23,163 nt of DNA, taken from contig JAGAOA010000152.1 of NCBI GenBank assembly GCA_017623955.1, positions 1 through 23,163 on the forward strand. The letters are read 5' to 3'. A program made the translations under genes and the position numbers. The stretch comes from Opitutales bacterium. GTDB taxonomy: Bacteria > Verrucomicrobiota > Verrucomicrobiae > Opitutales > CAG-312. Numbering within the stretch: position 1 is the first letter of the stretch; the number at the start of each line of letters is the position of its first letter. A model generated the notes under the pieces. That model worked only from the letters and a program-made list of their open reading frames with translations, was not told the DNA's origin and searched no databases. This document shows, one piece after another, positions 1 through 6,958 of the stretch.

Positions 1-1065
1 ATTTTCGCTTATCCCATAAAAATTTCTATTCCAAGTAAAATTGATACCATCATCACTTTCTGCCATGGCAAAGCCCGAGGGAATTAAATCTCCGTACTGT
101 TGAGCTGTAACGACCTTTGACGTTAAAGATTTGTTATCGCCAAATTTGGCAGACACAGTTTTGTTATGCTCAACAACTCTCGATGTGTGCCAACCAAACG
201 CAGAATAGTATTTGCCATTATGGTAAAACATCGTCCCAGTTCCAACACTCTGCCAAGATTCTGTTATTTCGACCATAGCACCATAATCTTCCCAATTTAT
301 GAAGTCTCTACTAGTTAAATGATAAAAAACATGAGCCCCTCCACCCCAACGACATCTATGATGATTGCGATCGAAAAGATAAAGTAAATGAAAGACTCCG
401 TCATGATAAAAAACAGATGCATCACCAAAATTCGTGTTATGTCCGTAAGGCGAATAATATTGAATACTTTTGTCTATTATATGTGTGATTTTTTTACGCT
501 TTATTTTTGAAACATCTGTTGAAAACTTTAGAGATTTTAAATTTTCAACATTCAACACGACATCTCCTTGAGGAGCATCAAGCATTCCAGCTGGATAATT
601 TTTATCAATAACTACACCATCGACTGTAAAAAAGAATTTAACGCCGTCATAAACTAATGCGTATGTATGCTTCGACAAATCTTCAACTGCATTTAAAGGT
701 AATTCAATGAACATACTCTTCCAGGTGGGTCGATTTTTTACTGTTAAATATATGAACGCTTGCAAAGATAAATTTTGAGTATTGCCTTTATTATAATAGG
801 TATTGACTGATTTTGCTAATTTTAGAGAAAAAGATTTTGGAAAATCTATCAGTGTTATAGGTAATGCAGATTTTTCTTTTAAAGCGTTTGAAAGTGAAAA
901 TTCAAAAATAAAACCTTTTGACAACTTTGAATTCTCGACCAATTTTTCTACTGCAACATCAGAAAAATCATATTTATAAAGGTGGCGTGTAATCTTTGCA
1001 ATTGATAGAGATTGAAAGACTATAACTAATGAAACAAATAAGACTAATTTATAAAAAAAGTTCAC
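1..1065 (-). CDS. Exported glycosyl hydrolase, GH32/GH43-like beta-propeller (3' end beyond window)
   Basis: An open frame runs from a GTG at 1065 off the left edge, about 355 codons with no stop. The N-terminus is a signal peptide (VNFFYKLVLFVSLVIVFQSLSIA). Residues about 100-175 look like a LamG-type sandwich (the DGVKFFFTVDGVVID stretch is typical). From about residue 205 there is a five-bladed propeller of the GH32/GH43 clan: GDASVFYHDGVFHLLYLFDR, a His/Arg-rich turn, then HLTSRDFINWEDYG and GTGTMFYHNGKYYSAFG. Such proteins cleave beta-fructosides or plant-type polysaccharides outside the cytoplasm; the substrate cannot be read here. The start is uncertain: the only SD-like element (AGGTGG, 1084-1089) lies 18 nt from the GTG, an in-frame TGA at about 1099-1101 limits any extension, and no ATG lies between. 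The catalytic carboxylates were not assigned because the gene is cut. Confidence 0.8.
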   Translation of the reverse strand, partial: MNFFYKLVLFVSLVIVFQSLSIAKITRHLYKYDFSDVAVEKLVENSKLSKGFIFEFSLSNALKEKSALPITLIDFPKSFSLKLAKSVNTYYNKGNTQNLSLQAFIYLTVKNRPTWKSMFIELPLNAVEDLSKHTYALVYDGVKFFFTVDGVVIDKNYPAGMLDAPQGDVVLNVENLKSLKFSTDVSKIKRKKITHIIDKSIQYYSPYGHNTNFGDASVFYHDGVFHLLYLFDRNHHRCRWGGGAHVFYHLTSRDFINWEDYGAMVEITESWQSVGTGTMFYHNGKYYSAFGWHTSRVVEHNKTVSAKFGDNKSLTSKVVTAQQYGDLIPSGFAMAESDDGINFTWNRNFYGISEN

Positions 1066-1120
1066 AGTTTTTGATGCTATATTCCACCTAATAATAAGTC
1101 AATATAATTGATGAATGCTA

Positions 1121-1155
1121 AAACAACGGTTGGATAATCCAACCGTTGTTTTTAT
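1121..1155. terminator. Strong bidirectional hairpin terminator
   Basis: AACAACGGTTGGA and TCCAACCGTTGTT form a perfect 13-bp stem around a TAA loop, with a T-run on the plus side (TTTTTATTT) and TTTTAG on the minus side. It lies directly after the stop of the holin-like gene at 1156, so it should end the minus-strand trio transcript before the glycosyl hydrolase gene. Confidence 0.85.
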
Positions 1156-1623
1156 TTAGCGACCAAGCATAAAAGCTTTTCGAGTTATACCTGCTCCGAT
1201 ATATGCCGAAATCAGATTAGCCATTAATTCTTTCCAAACATCTGCAAGATAAAAACCTTTGATGTATGAAACAGAAAAGTTTTCCTTCTCTGGAATTAAC
1301 CCCCAAAACCAACCTCCACATTGTTCAATAGATTCAACTGCAACTGGAATATCTCTAAAAAATGCAAATATGAATGGGCAAACTGCAAGTACAAAAAATG
1401 CCATAAAGAGCATTACACGCCTTATCCATTCGCCAGATAATCCAGCCCGTACAAAAGCAGTATCGTGTACTGAAATGTCACTTTGTTGTTGTTTTTGCAA
1501 AGCTTCTAGTACCGCTACAAACTTCTGAGAACTCTGAACCGATAATTGTCCAAGAAATGTAACTAAGGAACTGAATATAGCACCTAATGCACCGCTATCC
1601 CATAAGCTAGTAACCGTCTCCAT
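1156..1623 (-). CDS. Holin-like phage membrane protein
   Basis: 155 aa. The N-terminal half is an amphipathic or weakly hydrophobic segment (about 10-27) followed by a charged, Gln-rich stretch (43-50). A strong membrane segment follows the GEWIRRVMLFMAF motif (about 64-90), then an FFRDIPVAVE turn, a middle hydrophobic loop and a C-terminal amphipathic stretch. The basic WIRRV entry to a membrane helix followed by a short DIPV turn resembles 3-TM phage holins encoded next to tail genes; this is a resemblance, not a demonstrated homology. Its ATG overlaps the stop of the upstream 84-aa gene (TAATG), implying translational coupling, and the gene is followed at once by a strong terminator. In a phage or tailocin module it would help cell exit. 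Alternatively it is an unrelated small membrane protein. Confidence 0.6.
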   Translation of the reverse strand: METVTSLWDSGALGAIFSSLVTFLGQLSVQSSQKFVAVLEALQKQQQSDISVHDTAFVRAGLSGEWIRRVMLFMAFFVLAVCPFIFAFFRDIPVAVESIEQCGGWFWGLIPEKENFSVSYIKGFYLADVWKELMANLISAYIGAGITRKAFMLGR

Positions 1624-1877
1624 TATACATCTTCACTTTCTAATTTAGTGTTAGGAGTTCCGGATTGTGGTAAATCGGCTATAATTATATCGTTAATTGC
1701 CTGCAAATTAAACCCCATAGTTCCAAGTTTTTCATTCAAAGAATTGACTTCGCTTTCAATGAAAATAATTGTTGTTTCTCCTCCACAATCAAGACCATTG
1801 CTATCGGTTATACACCCTTTTAACTGAATTGATTTTAAATTAAAAATTGATCCATTTTTTAGTTTTATTTCTACCAT
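1623..1877 (-). CDS. Small phage-associated protein of unknown function
   Basis: 84 aa, not recognised. The sequence is acidic toward the C-terminus (LESEDV end) and opens with a beta-hairpin-like MVEIKLKNGSIFNLKSIQLK. It has two Cys residues (about 22 and 31) and no membrane segment. A good SD (AAGGATAAATA) precedes the ATG at 1877. It starts 13 nt after the tail-fibre-like gene stops and ends in a one-base TAATG overlap with the holin-like gene, so it is the middle gene of a three-gene operon. That position, between receptor-binding and lysis-type genes, suggests a tail-tip accessory or chaperone role, but nothing in the sequence proves one. Confidence 0.7.
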   Translation of the reverse strand: MVEIKLKNGSIFNLKSIQLKGCITDSNGLDCGGETTIIFIESEVNSLNEKLGTMGFNLQAINDIIIADLPQSGTPNTKLESEDV

Positions 1878-1890
1878 TTATTTATCCTTT

Positions 1891-3252
1891 CTAAGCTTTG
1901 ATAAAGTCTATAAGTTTTGTTATTCTTTTGTCGTTATCGCCTTTGACATCGCCTACAATAGTTGCATCATTGTTGTTGCCTGAATAGTCGAAAATTATCT
2001 TCGAAGTTCCGTTTGTAATAGTGTAGTTTTCGAGTGCTAGAATTGTCTGTGTTCCGTCTAGTATGCTTGGCGGTATTGCTCTGCCATTTTGATAATCTTC
2101 AATCGTGTAAGGTGCGTTATCTGCCGACATATCAAAATTGAAGAAACAGAAGTCTGCAACTTCGCCAATGTTTGAACTTGCATACGACACTACAAAGTTA
2201 CTTGCTGGTGTTGCAAAATTCGCCGTATTGTTTCTTGCTGTAGACTGCTTTAATACTCCGTCGACCCAAATTTCAAAAGCTGTACCAGTACTGATAAATT
2301 CAACGTTGTGCCAATTCCCGTCAATTAATGACTCCCAAGTAGCAGTAGTTACAGATACATATTGTTGAGAGTTGTCCTCATACTTTACATACCATTGTAA
2401 TGCACTACCGGCAACTTTTGCCAAGTGATACCAAGACAAACCACCAGATGCACTATATCCAAACACACGTTGATTTTTTTCGATTTTGCTGTAAGTATTG
2501 TTGTCGCACTTCCAACGAAAAGCAATAGAATTGACGTTAGGTATAGATTTGTTTGCTAGTCCAGAACATTGAATATTGCCACCATAAAAATGCAATGCTC
2601 CGCTGTTTGCTTTTGACGATAATAAAGTATACAAAGAATCTACATGAGAAAGAATTTCACTCTTTCCTATTTTTTCTAAATCGAGATATTCAATATCTTT
2701 ACAAATTGTATCAATTCTTCCAGCTTGAACATTTATGGAGTATTCTAATTGTTCAAGCAAATCCACTTTGATTGGATTACTATCAGTAAAAGTAGCACTA
2801 AAATTTGGAGCAACGAATATCCAACCTGATGCAAATGTAATTCTATTACCATTATTATCGTGCGTATAAATTTTCAGATATTTATTGCCATCCTCAACAA
2901 GAGATTCATTTGAAGTCATAGCAATACTAAAATGACACTTGCCAGAACTTATATCTTCGTCTGTTAAAGCTTTATTCATTTTATCTGAAAATACAGTTTT
3001 CTTGAACAGTGTTTTACAAACTCTAGGCAAAGGTGAATTTATTTCACCAATATCCATAATTTCAAACGATGCCGAAACAATATTCGAACAATCGGTAATT
3101 TTTTTATTGTTAAATAAAACAATATCGAAACGAACGCTATCGCCAGACCTAAAATAAATTGGAGTATTGGTTAGATAATTTTTAGGATTATCAAATACTC
3201 CTAGATCTGCAATAATACGAACGCAATTTATATTCTCGTATTCGTCTTCCAT
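1891..3252 (-). CDS. Phage tail/baseplate-like protein with LamG domain
   Basis: 453 aa, no signal peptide. Residues about 1-165 form a beta-rich module with RSGDSVRFDIVLFNNKKI, resembling the N-terminal domain of BppU-type baseplate or tail-fibre proteins. Residues about 165-215 are predicted helical with heptad-like hydrophobics (DLLEQLEYSINVQAGRIDTI), a likely trimerisation stalk. Residues about 218-370 are a concanavalin-like LamG domain (DGNWHNVEFISTGTAFEIWVDGVLKQS), and the last about 80 residues continue the carbohydrate-binding-like sandwich. Such architecture fits a receptor-binding fibre that touches cell-surface glycans. It is first in the trio and has its own consensus promoter (3262-3289) placed so close that the mRNA would be almost leaderless. 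No other phage structural genes are present, so this is either a prophage remnant or a domesticated module. Confidence 0.6.
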   Translation of the reverse strand: MEDEYENINCVRIIADLGVFDNPKNYLTNTPIYFRSGDSVRFDIVLFNNKKITDCSNIVSASFEIMDIGEINSPLPRVCKTLFKKTVFSDKMNKALTDEDISSGKCHFSIAMTSNESLVEDGNKYLKIYTHDNNGNRITFASGWIFVAPNFSATFTDSNPIKVDLLEQLEYSINVQAGRIDTICKDIEYLDLEKIGKSEILSHVDSLYTLLSSKANSGALHFYGGNIQCSGLANKSIPNVNSIAFRWKCDNNTYSKIEKNQRVFGYSASGGLSWYHLAKVAGSALQWYVKYEDNSQQYVSVTTATWESLIDGNWHNVEFISTGTAFEIWVDGVLKQSTARNNTANFATPASNFVVSYASSNIGEVADFCFFNFDMSADNAPYTIEDYQNGRAIPPSILDGTQTILALENYTITNGTSKIIFDYSGNNNDATIVGDVKGDNDKRITKLIDFIKA

Positions 3253-3261
3253 AGAAGAGCG

Positions 3262-3289
3262 ATAGTATAAAATATCGAGAAATTGTCAA
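3262..3289 (-). promoter_or_regulatory. Sigma-70-type promoter for the tail-fibre-like gene
   Basis: On the minus strand TTGACA (3289-3284) is followed after 16 nt by TACTAT (3267-3262). The expected start of transcription is about 3255, only a few bases before the ATG at 3252, so the transcript may be leaderless. Confidence 0.55.
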
Positions 3290-3350
3290 AATAACGTTTG
3301 ATATTTTTGAATAAATACAAACTTTTGAAAATATATAAAATGAAAAACAA

Positions 3351-4919
3351 TTAAGCTTTTTTAGTAGGTTTAAACAACTTAGCAGTTATTCCAAGCTTAT
3401 CGATTTTATAATTTAAAATTCTACGCGTTACTGATAATCTTCTAGCCGCTGATGCTGCATTTCCACTACTAGAAGTTAGTGCTTCTACTATAATATCGCG
3501 TTCAAAGTCGTCTACTAACTTTTGGAAATCCGCAATTTCACTATCGGCAAACAACGAAGTATTTGTAGACTGTGCAGTTTGCAATGATGGTGGCAAATCG
3601 GAAACAGATATGCTTTGTCCTGCAGAAATAATAACAGCACGCTCTATACAATTTTCAAGTTCTCTGACATTTGTAGGCCAATGGTATGCTTTCATCATAC
3701 TCATTGCCATAGGATTTATCGAAACGATTTTCTTTTCATGCAAGTGTGCATGTTTTTGCATAAAGAATTTAGCCAACGATGGAATATCGCGACGTCGTTC
3801 TCTCAGTGCCGGAATCATAATTGTAAAAAGCGACATTTGATAGTAAAAATCTTGCCTTATTGTACCATCTTTCATTCGCTTTTCCAAATCGCCTGAAGTT
3901 GAGGCGATAATTCTAGCCCGACCCTTTAAGAGTTTATTTGAATCCACTTTGGTATATGTTTTATCGGTCAAATACTTTAAAAGTTTTAACTGGAGAGCTT
4001 GACCAATCAACCCCATAGCATCTAAATAAACTATACCATTTTCAGCAAGCTCCACTAGACCTCTCTTTGTTGTAGAACCAAATAATTCTGCATCTATGAG
4101 GGAATCTTGCATTGTAGAACAATCTAAAATTTCAAGTGGACGCCCACGCCACTTAGGACTATTTGCAATAATATGCATTGCGAAATCTTTACCTGATCCA
4201 GCTTCGCCTCTAATTAAAACGTGCCCATCAGAATTTGAGGCATTTGCAATTTGTTCATATACTTTTAACATTGCAGAACTAGATCCTATTGCATTTTGAG
4301 GTCGCAACGCAATATCGACTTTATCTCGTAATATTCTATTTTCAGCATGCAATTTTTCGCCTTCTTCCATTTCAAAAAATAAAACAGATACGGCATCAGA
4401 AATTATATTTGCAACAGTTTGTAACAATGAGAGATTTTTATTTAACAAAAGTTTATCGGTATTAGAACAATCGCCAGATAAGGTACCTATAACTTTGCTT
4501 GAACTGATAATTGGAACGCATATAAAAGCTGTTCCTGAAAAATGGCTACGACTCTCTGTCTTATTGAGAAAATCTATACTTTCGGAAATATCTTCTATAA
4601 GTTTTGGCTCACCAGTTTCAGCAACTTTACCAGTAACACCTTCGCCAACTCGATAAATTCCACGCCGAGATTCATCTTGTGTCAAACCTTGCGAAGCTCG
4701 TATAACAAGGAAATCACCACTACACAAAGTAACAGACACATGCTCTAAAGCTGCACGCACCGACAATATGTCTAAAACTTTTTTTAACAAAATAGAAACA
4801 TTCTTAGTTTCTTTTACAACCTTGCTTATATCACGCAAAATCGAAACATACGAAAACTTCTTTCGGATTGATTTCGATTCATTTTGATGCAACTGCGAAC
4901 TTTGAGTAGTTTTTGCCAT
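3351..4919 (-). CDS. GAF-AAA+-Fis transcriptional regulator, degenerate sigma-54 activator type
   Basis: 522 aa, with the domain order of NifA-type enhancer-binding proteins: GAF sensor (about 40-185), AAA+ domain (about 207-435) and a Fis-like helix-turn-helix (about 483-512, SAARRLSVTRRILNYKIDKL). The Walker A motif is present (GEAGSGKD, 238-245). Several sigma-54 hallmarks are altered. After ELFG (278-281) the usual GAFTGA loop is absent and the chain goes straight to TTKRGLVELA. The Walker B motif reads VYLDA, not LDE (Ala301). Sensor I is AST rather than ATN. The second Arg of the R-finger motif is Gln361 (IRQDFYYQM). Family knowledge says GAFTGA contacts sigma-54 and the Walker B Glu drives hydrolysis, so this protein probably does not activate sigma-54 conventionally. 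It may act like TyrR or the Rhodobacter NtrC on sigma-70 promoters, or as a repressor. It diverges from the HAD phosphatase gene. Confidence 0.9.
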   Translation of the reverse strand: MAKTTQSSQLHQNESKSIRKKFSYVSILRDISKVVKETKNVSILLKKVLDILSVRAALEHVSVTLCSGDFLVIRASQGLTQDESRRGIYRVGEGVTGKVAETGEPKLIEDISESIDFLNKTESRSHFSGTAFICVPIISSSKVIGTLSGDCSNTDKLLLNKNLSLLQTVANIISDAVSVLFFEMEEGEKLHAENRILRDKVDIALRPQNAIGSSSAMLKVYEQIANASNSDGHVLIRGEAGSGKDFAMHIIANSPKWRGRPLEILDCSTMQDSLIDAELFGSTTKRGLVELAENGIVYLDAMGLIGQALQLKLLKYLTDKTYTKVDSNKLLKGRARIIASTSGDLEKRMKDGTIRQDFYYQMSLFTIMIPALRERRRDIPSLAKFFMQKHAHLHEKKIVSINPMAMSMMKAYHWPTNVRELENCIERAVIISAGQSISVSDLPPSLQTAQSTNTSLFADSEIADFQKLVDDFERDIIVEALTSSSGNAASAARRLSVTRRILNYKIDKLGITAKLFKPTKKA

Positions 4920-4935
4920 AAAAAAAATTTGTAAA

Positions 4936-4964
4936 ATTTTAACAATCTATCTTGCATTTGTCGA
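4936..4964 (-). promoter_or_regulatory. Promoter for the GAF/AAA+ regulator
   Basis: On the minus strand TCGACA (4964-4959) and TAAAAT (4941-4936) are separated by 17 nt, each 5/6 to the sigma-70 consensus. The start codon at 4919 lies about 10 nt after the expected transcription start. The intervening sequence is A/T only with no SD, again suggesting a nearly leaderless mRNA. Confidence 0.5.
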
Positions 4965-4990
4965 AATATTTTTTGAGTATCTTTTACGCT

Positions 4991-6010
4991 ATGCAGGAAA
5001 ATGAAAACACTCTTCACTCTGGAAATATAATTGCTTGCGTTTGGGATTTCGACAAAACGCTAATTGATGGCTACATGCAAACGCCCATTTTTGAAGAATA
5101 TGGAGTTGATGAGGCTCTGTTCTGGAAAGAAGTTAATATGCTTCCTGAAATTTACGCAAAAAAAGGAATTCGTGTATCGCCCGAAAGCGTTTATTTAAAT
5201 CATTTACTTAGCTTTGTAAAAAATGGGAAAATGTCTGGACTTAGCAATTCAAAACTACGCGAACTTGGTGGATATCTTCAGTTCTGCGCAGGATTACCTA
5301 CTTTCTTTGATGAATTGAGAAATGTCGTAGATGAAAATCCTGAATACGCTTCACTAAACATAAAACTTGAACACTACATTGTAAGTACTGGATTAGCTGA
5401 AATGATTAGAGGTTCGAAAATAGCAGATCACGTTGATGGAATTTTTGCTTGCGAGTTCGTAGAAGAACCAATGCCTCCGTATTTTTCTCAACAACCAGAA
5501 TTTAATTTTGACACTCTACCTACTCAAATAAATCAAATTGGTATGATTGTAGATAATACAATCAAAACACGATTTATTTTTGAGATAAACAAAGGTTCAA
5601 ATAAAAATCCTGAAATAAACGTTAATGCGAAAATTCGTGAAGAAGATAGACGCGTACCAATACGCAATATGATTTATGTTGCAGATGGACCAAGCGATGT
5701 ACCTGTGTTTTCGGTCATTCGAAAAAGTGGAGGAAAAGCATTCGCTGTATATAGCCCAAACAACGATTTGGAATTTGAACAAAATGATTTCCTTTTAGCA
5801 AGTGGAAGAATTGACTCGTACGGACCAAATGATTACACACAGACATCTAACACCTCTAAATGGTTAAAAATGCACGTAAAAAAAATCTGTGATAGAATTG
5901 TGAAAGAACATACTGATGCAGTGGAAAATAAAATTGGTAAAGCCCCCACACATCTGCATAAATTTGAAAAAGAAGTCGATTCAGACGATGCACTAGATTT
6001 ATTCAAATAG
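4991..6010 (+). CDS. HAD-superfamily phosphatase
   Basis: 339 aa from the ATG at 4991; an in-frame TTG at 4952 would add 13 residues but falls inside the divergent promoter region. Haloacid-dehalogenase motifs are visible: motif I WDFDKTLI with Asp19 (nucleophile) and Asp21 (acid/base), motif II around IVSTG (Ser132/Thr133), a Lys in the 190-202 region as motif III candidate, and motif [14 protein letters not shown] (Asp232, Asp236). A large helical cap (about 30-125) follows motif I, as in phosphoserine-phosphatase-like C1 members. It should hydrolyse a small phosphomonoester in the cytoplasm using Mg2+; the substrate is unknown. There is no signal peptide or membrane segment. It diverges from the degenerate bEBP, a pairing that may be regulatory, and converges on the 66-aa gene at 6041. 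Confidence 0.85.
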   Translation: MQENENTLHSGNIIACVWDFDKTLIDGYMQTPIFEEYGVDEALFWKEVNMLPEIYAKKGIRVSPESVYLNHLLSFVKNGKMSGLSNSKLRELGGYLQFCAGLPTFFDELRNVVDENPEYASLNIKLEHYIVSTGLAEMIRGSKIADHVDGIFACEFVEEPMPPYFSQQPEFNFDTLPTQINQIGMIVDNTIKTRFIFEINKGSNKNPEINVNAKIREEDRRVPIRNMIYVADGPSDVPVFSVIRKSGGKAFAVYSPNNDLEFEQNDFLLASGRIDSYGPNDYTQTSNTSKWLKMHVKKICDRIVKEHTDAVENKIGKAPTHLHKFEKEVDSDDALDLFK

Positions 6011-6037
6011 AACTGTACGCAATTTTTTCATTCTTTG

Positions 6038-6084
6038 AAACTACACCGACTTATTTTCAATTTTCTGTTTGTGTAGTTTTTTTA
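6038..6084 (+). terminator. Possible terminator of the HAD gene
   Basis: AAACTACAC (6038-6046) pairs with GTGTAGTTT (6071-6079), followed by a T-run. The 24-nt loop is long, and the structure sits inside the 3' end of the convergent 66-aa gene, so confidence is moderate. Confidence 0.4.
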
Positions 6085-6241
6085 TGTCGCAATCAATACT
6101 ATGTTTAATTCTATTAGCTAACATAGAATTGGATTCCTTTTCGGCATCGTTGTAAGCCTCTTTAAACTTCTTCAACAATTCAATATCTTGATTTGTAAGC
6201 TTAAATTCAACAGGACATTTATTGACACTTTGATTATTCAT
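6041..6241 (-). CDS. Small protein coupled to the ECF sigma gene, function unknown
   Basis: 66 aa, not recognised; highly charged and predicted mostly helical (FKLTNQDIELLKKFKEAYND then a KHSIDCDIKKLHKQK stretch). It has no membrane segment, so it is not a classical membrane anti-sigma factor. Its ATG lies inside the sigma factor gene and overlaps its end by 8 nt (ATGAATAA), a common signature of translational coupling. By position it could be a soluble regulator or partner of the sigma factor; that is inference only. It ends convergently with the HAD gene, 30 nt apart. Confidence 0.6.
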   Translation of the reverse strand: MNNQSVNKCPVEFKLTNQDIELLKKFKEAYNDAEKESNSMLANRIKHSIDCDIKKLHKQKIENKSV

Positions 6242-6872
6242 TTCTCATCTCCTTTTGATAATATTCCGATGAATAGTTTTTGCGAATTTCACACATTACT
6301 TTGTGTATGTTTTTATAAACTTTTTTTATATCGAGATTAAGTTCATCGCATATTGTAGAAATTTTCATATTCTTGAAGTGTCGCATTTCAAAACATAGCC
6401 ACGTCTTTGCGTCAAAACTTGTGCGAGTAGCTTCAAGAATATCCATACATAGAGACTTTTGGTACTCTCGTTCTTCATCTTCTTCAAGCAAATTGTCGTA
6501 AACGGAAATATCGCATTGTTCGAGTTCTTTATTTGAAAAACATATTTGACGTTTTCGATTGTTATTTCTTACATAGTCTATCACACGACGCGAAACAATC
6601 GTTTTTAGAAACCCTCTGAATCTGTATTTATTCGGTTGATATACATCCTTTTCAAAAGCATTGCGAACAGATATGACTGTTGCCGAAATAACGTCAGCAA
6701 TTTCGTCATCTGTCGGAGCTCTCTTAAGCGCAGATAAAAAAGCATTTATTGTCATCTGCTTTAGCGTCGTGCTGTATATCTCATAAAATTTTGTCCAAGA
6801 AAAATTCCATGCTTGATGGTTTTCAGCATTTAGTTTAGCTATGATAGAATGTGGTGTATCTGGACATCTCAT
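6234..6872 (-). CDS. ECF-type RNA polymerase sigma factor
   Basis: 212 aa. Region 2 spans about 20-120, with DEIADVISATVISVRNAFEK and the DNA-melting-type FRGFLKTIVSRRVIDYVRNN followed by a basic RKRQ. Region 4 spans about 145-200 and holds a helix-turn-helix (MKISTICDELNLDIKKVYKNIHK). There is no region 1.1 or 3, so it belongs to the extracytoplasmic-function group. It directs RNA polymerase to a private promoter set. The gene is divergent from a Ser/Thr protein kinase; in planctomycetes and verrucomicrobia many ECF families are genetically linked to Hanks-type kinases that control them, so the pair probably forms one signalling unit. The ATG at 6872 is preceded by a weak GAGA. The overlapping 66-aa gene follows. 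Confidence 0.85.
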   Translation of the reverse strand: MRCPDTPHSIIAKLNAENHQAWNFSWTKFYEIYSTTLKQMTINAFLSALKRAPTDDEIADVISATVISVRNAFEKDVYQPNKYRFRGFLKTIVSRRVIDYVRNNNRKRQICFSNKELEQCDISVYDNLLEEDEEREYQKSLCMDILEATRTSFDAKTWLCFEMRHFKNMKISTICDELNLDIKKVYKNIHKVMCEIRKNYSSEYYQKEMRNE

Positions 6873-6958
6873 ATATTCTCATTTCGTTAAAATAAATATT
6901 TTTCCTAAAAAAAGATTGATTTAAAGTAAATAAAACCTATCAATTCAAATATAGATAT

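Noticed and set aside
4952..4990. TTG start for the HAD phosphatase
   Set aside because: It overlaps the divergent promoter and adds a non-homologous segment; the ATG at 4991 is simpler.
6041..6241. The 66-aa protein as a classical anti-sigma factor
   Set aside because: It has no membrane helix and no zinc-binding HxxxCxxC motif; only the position suggests a link to the sigma factor.
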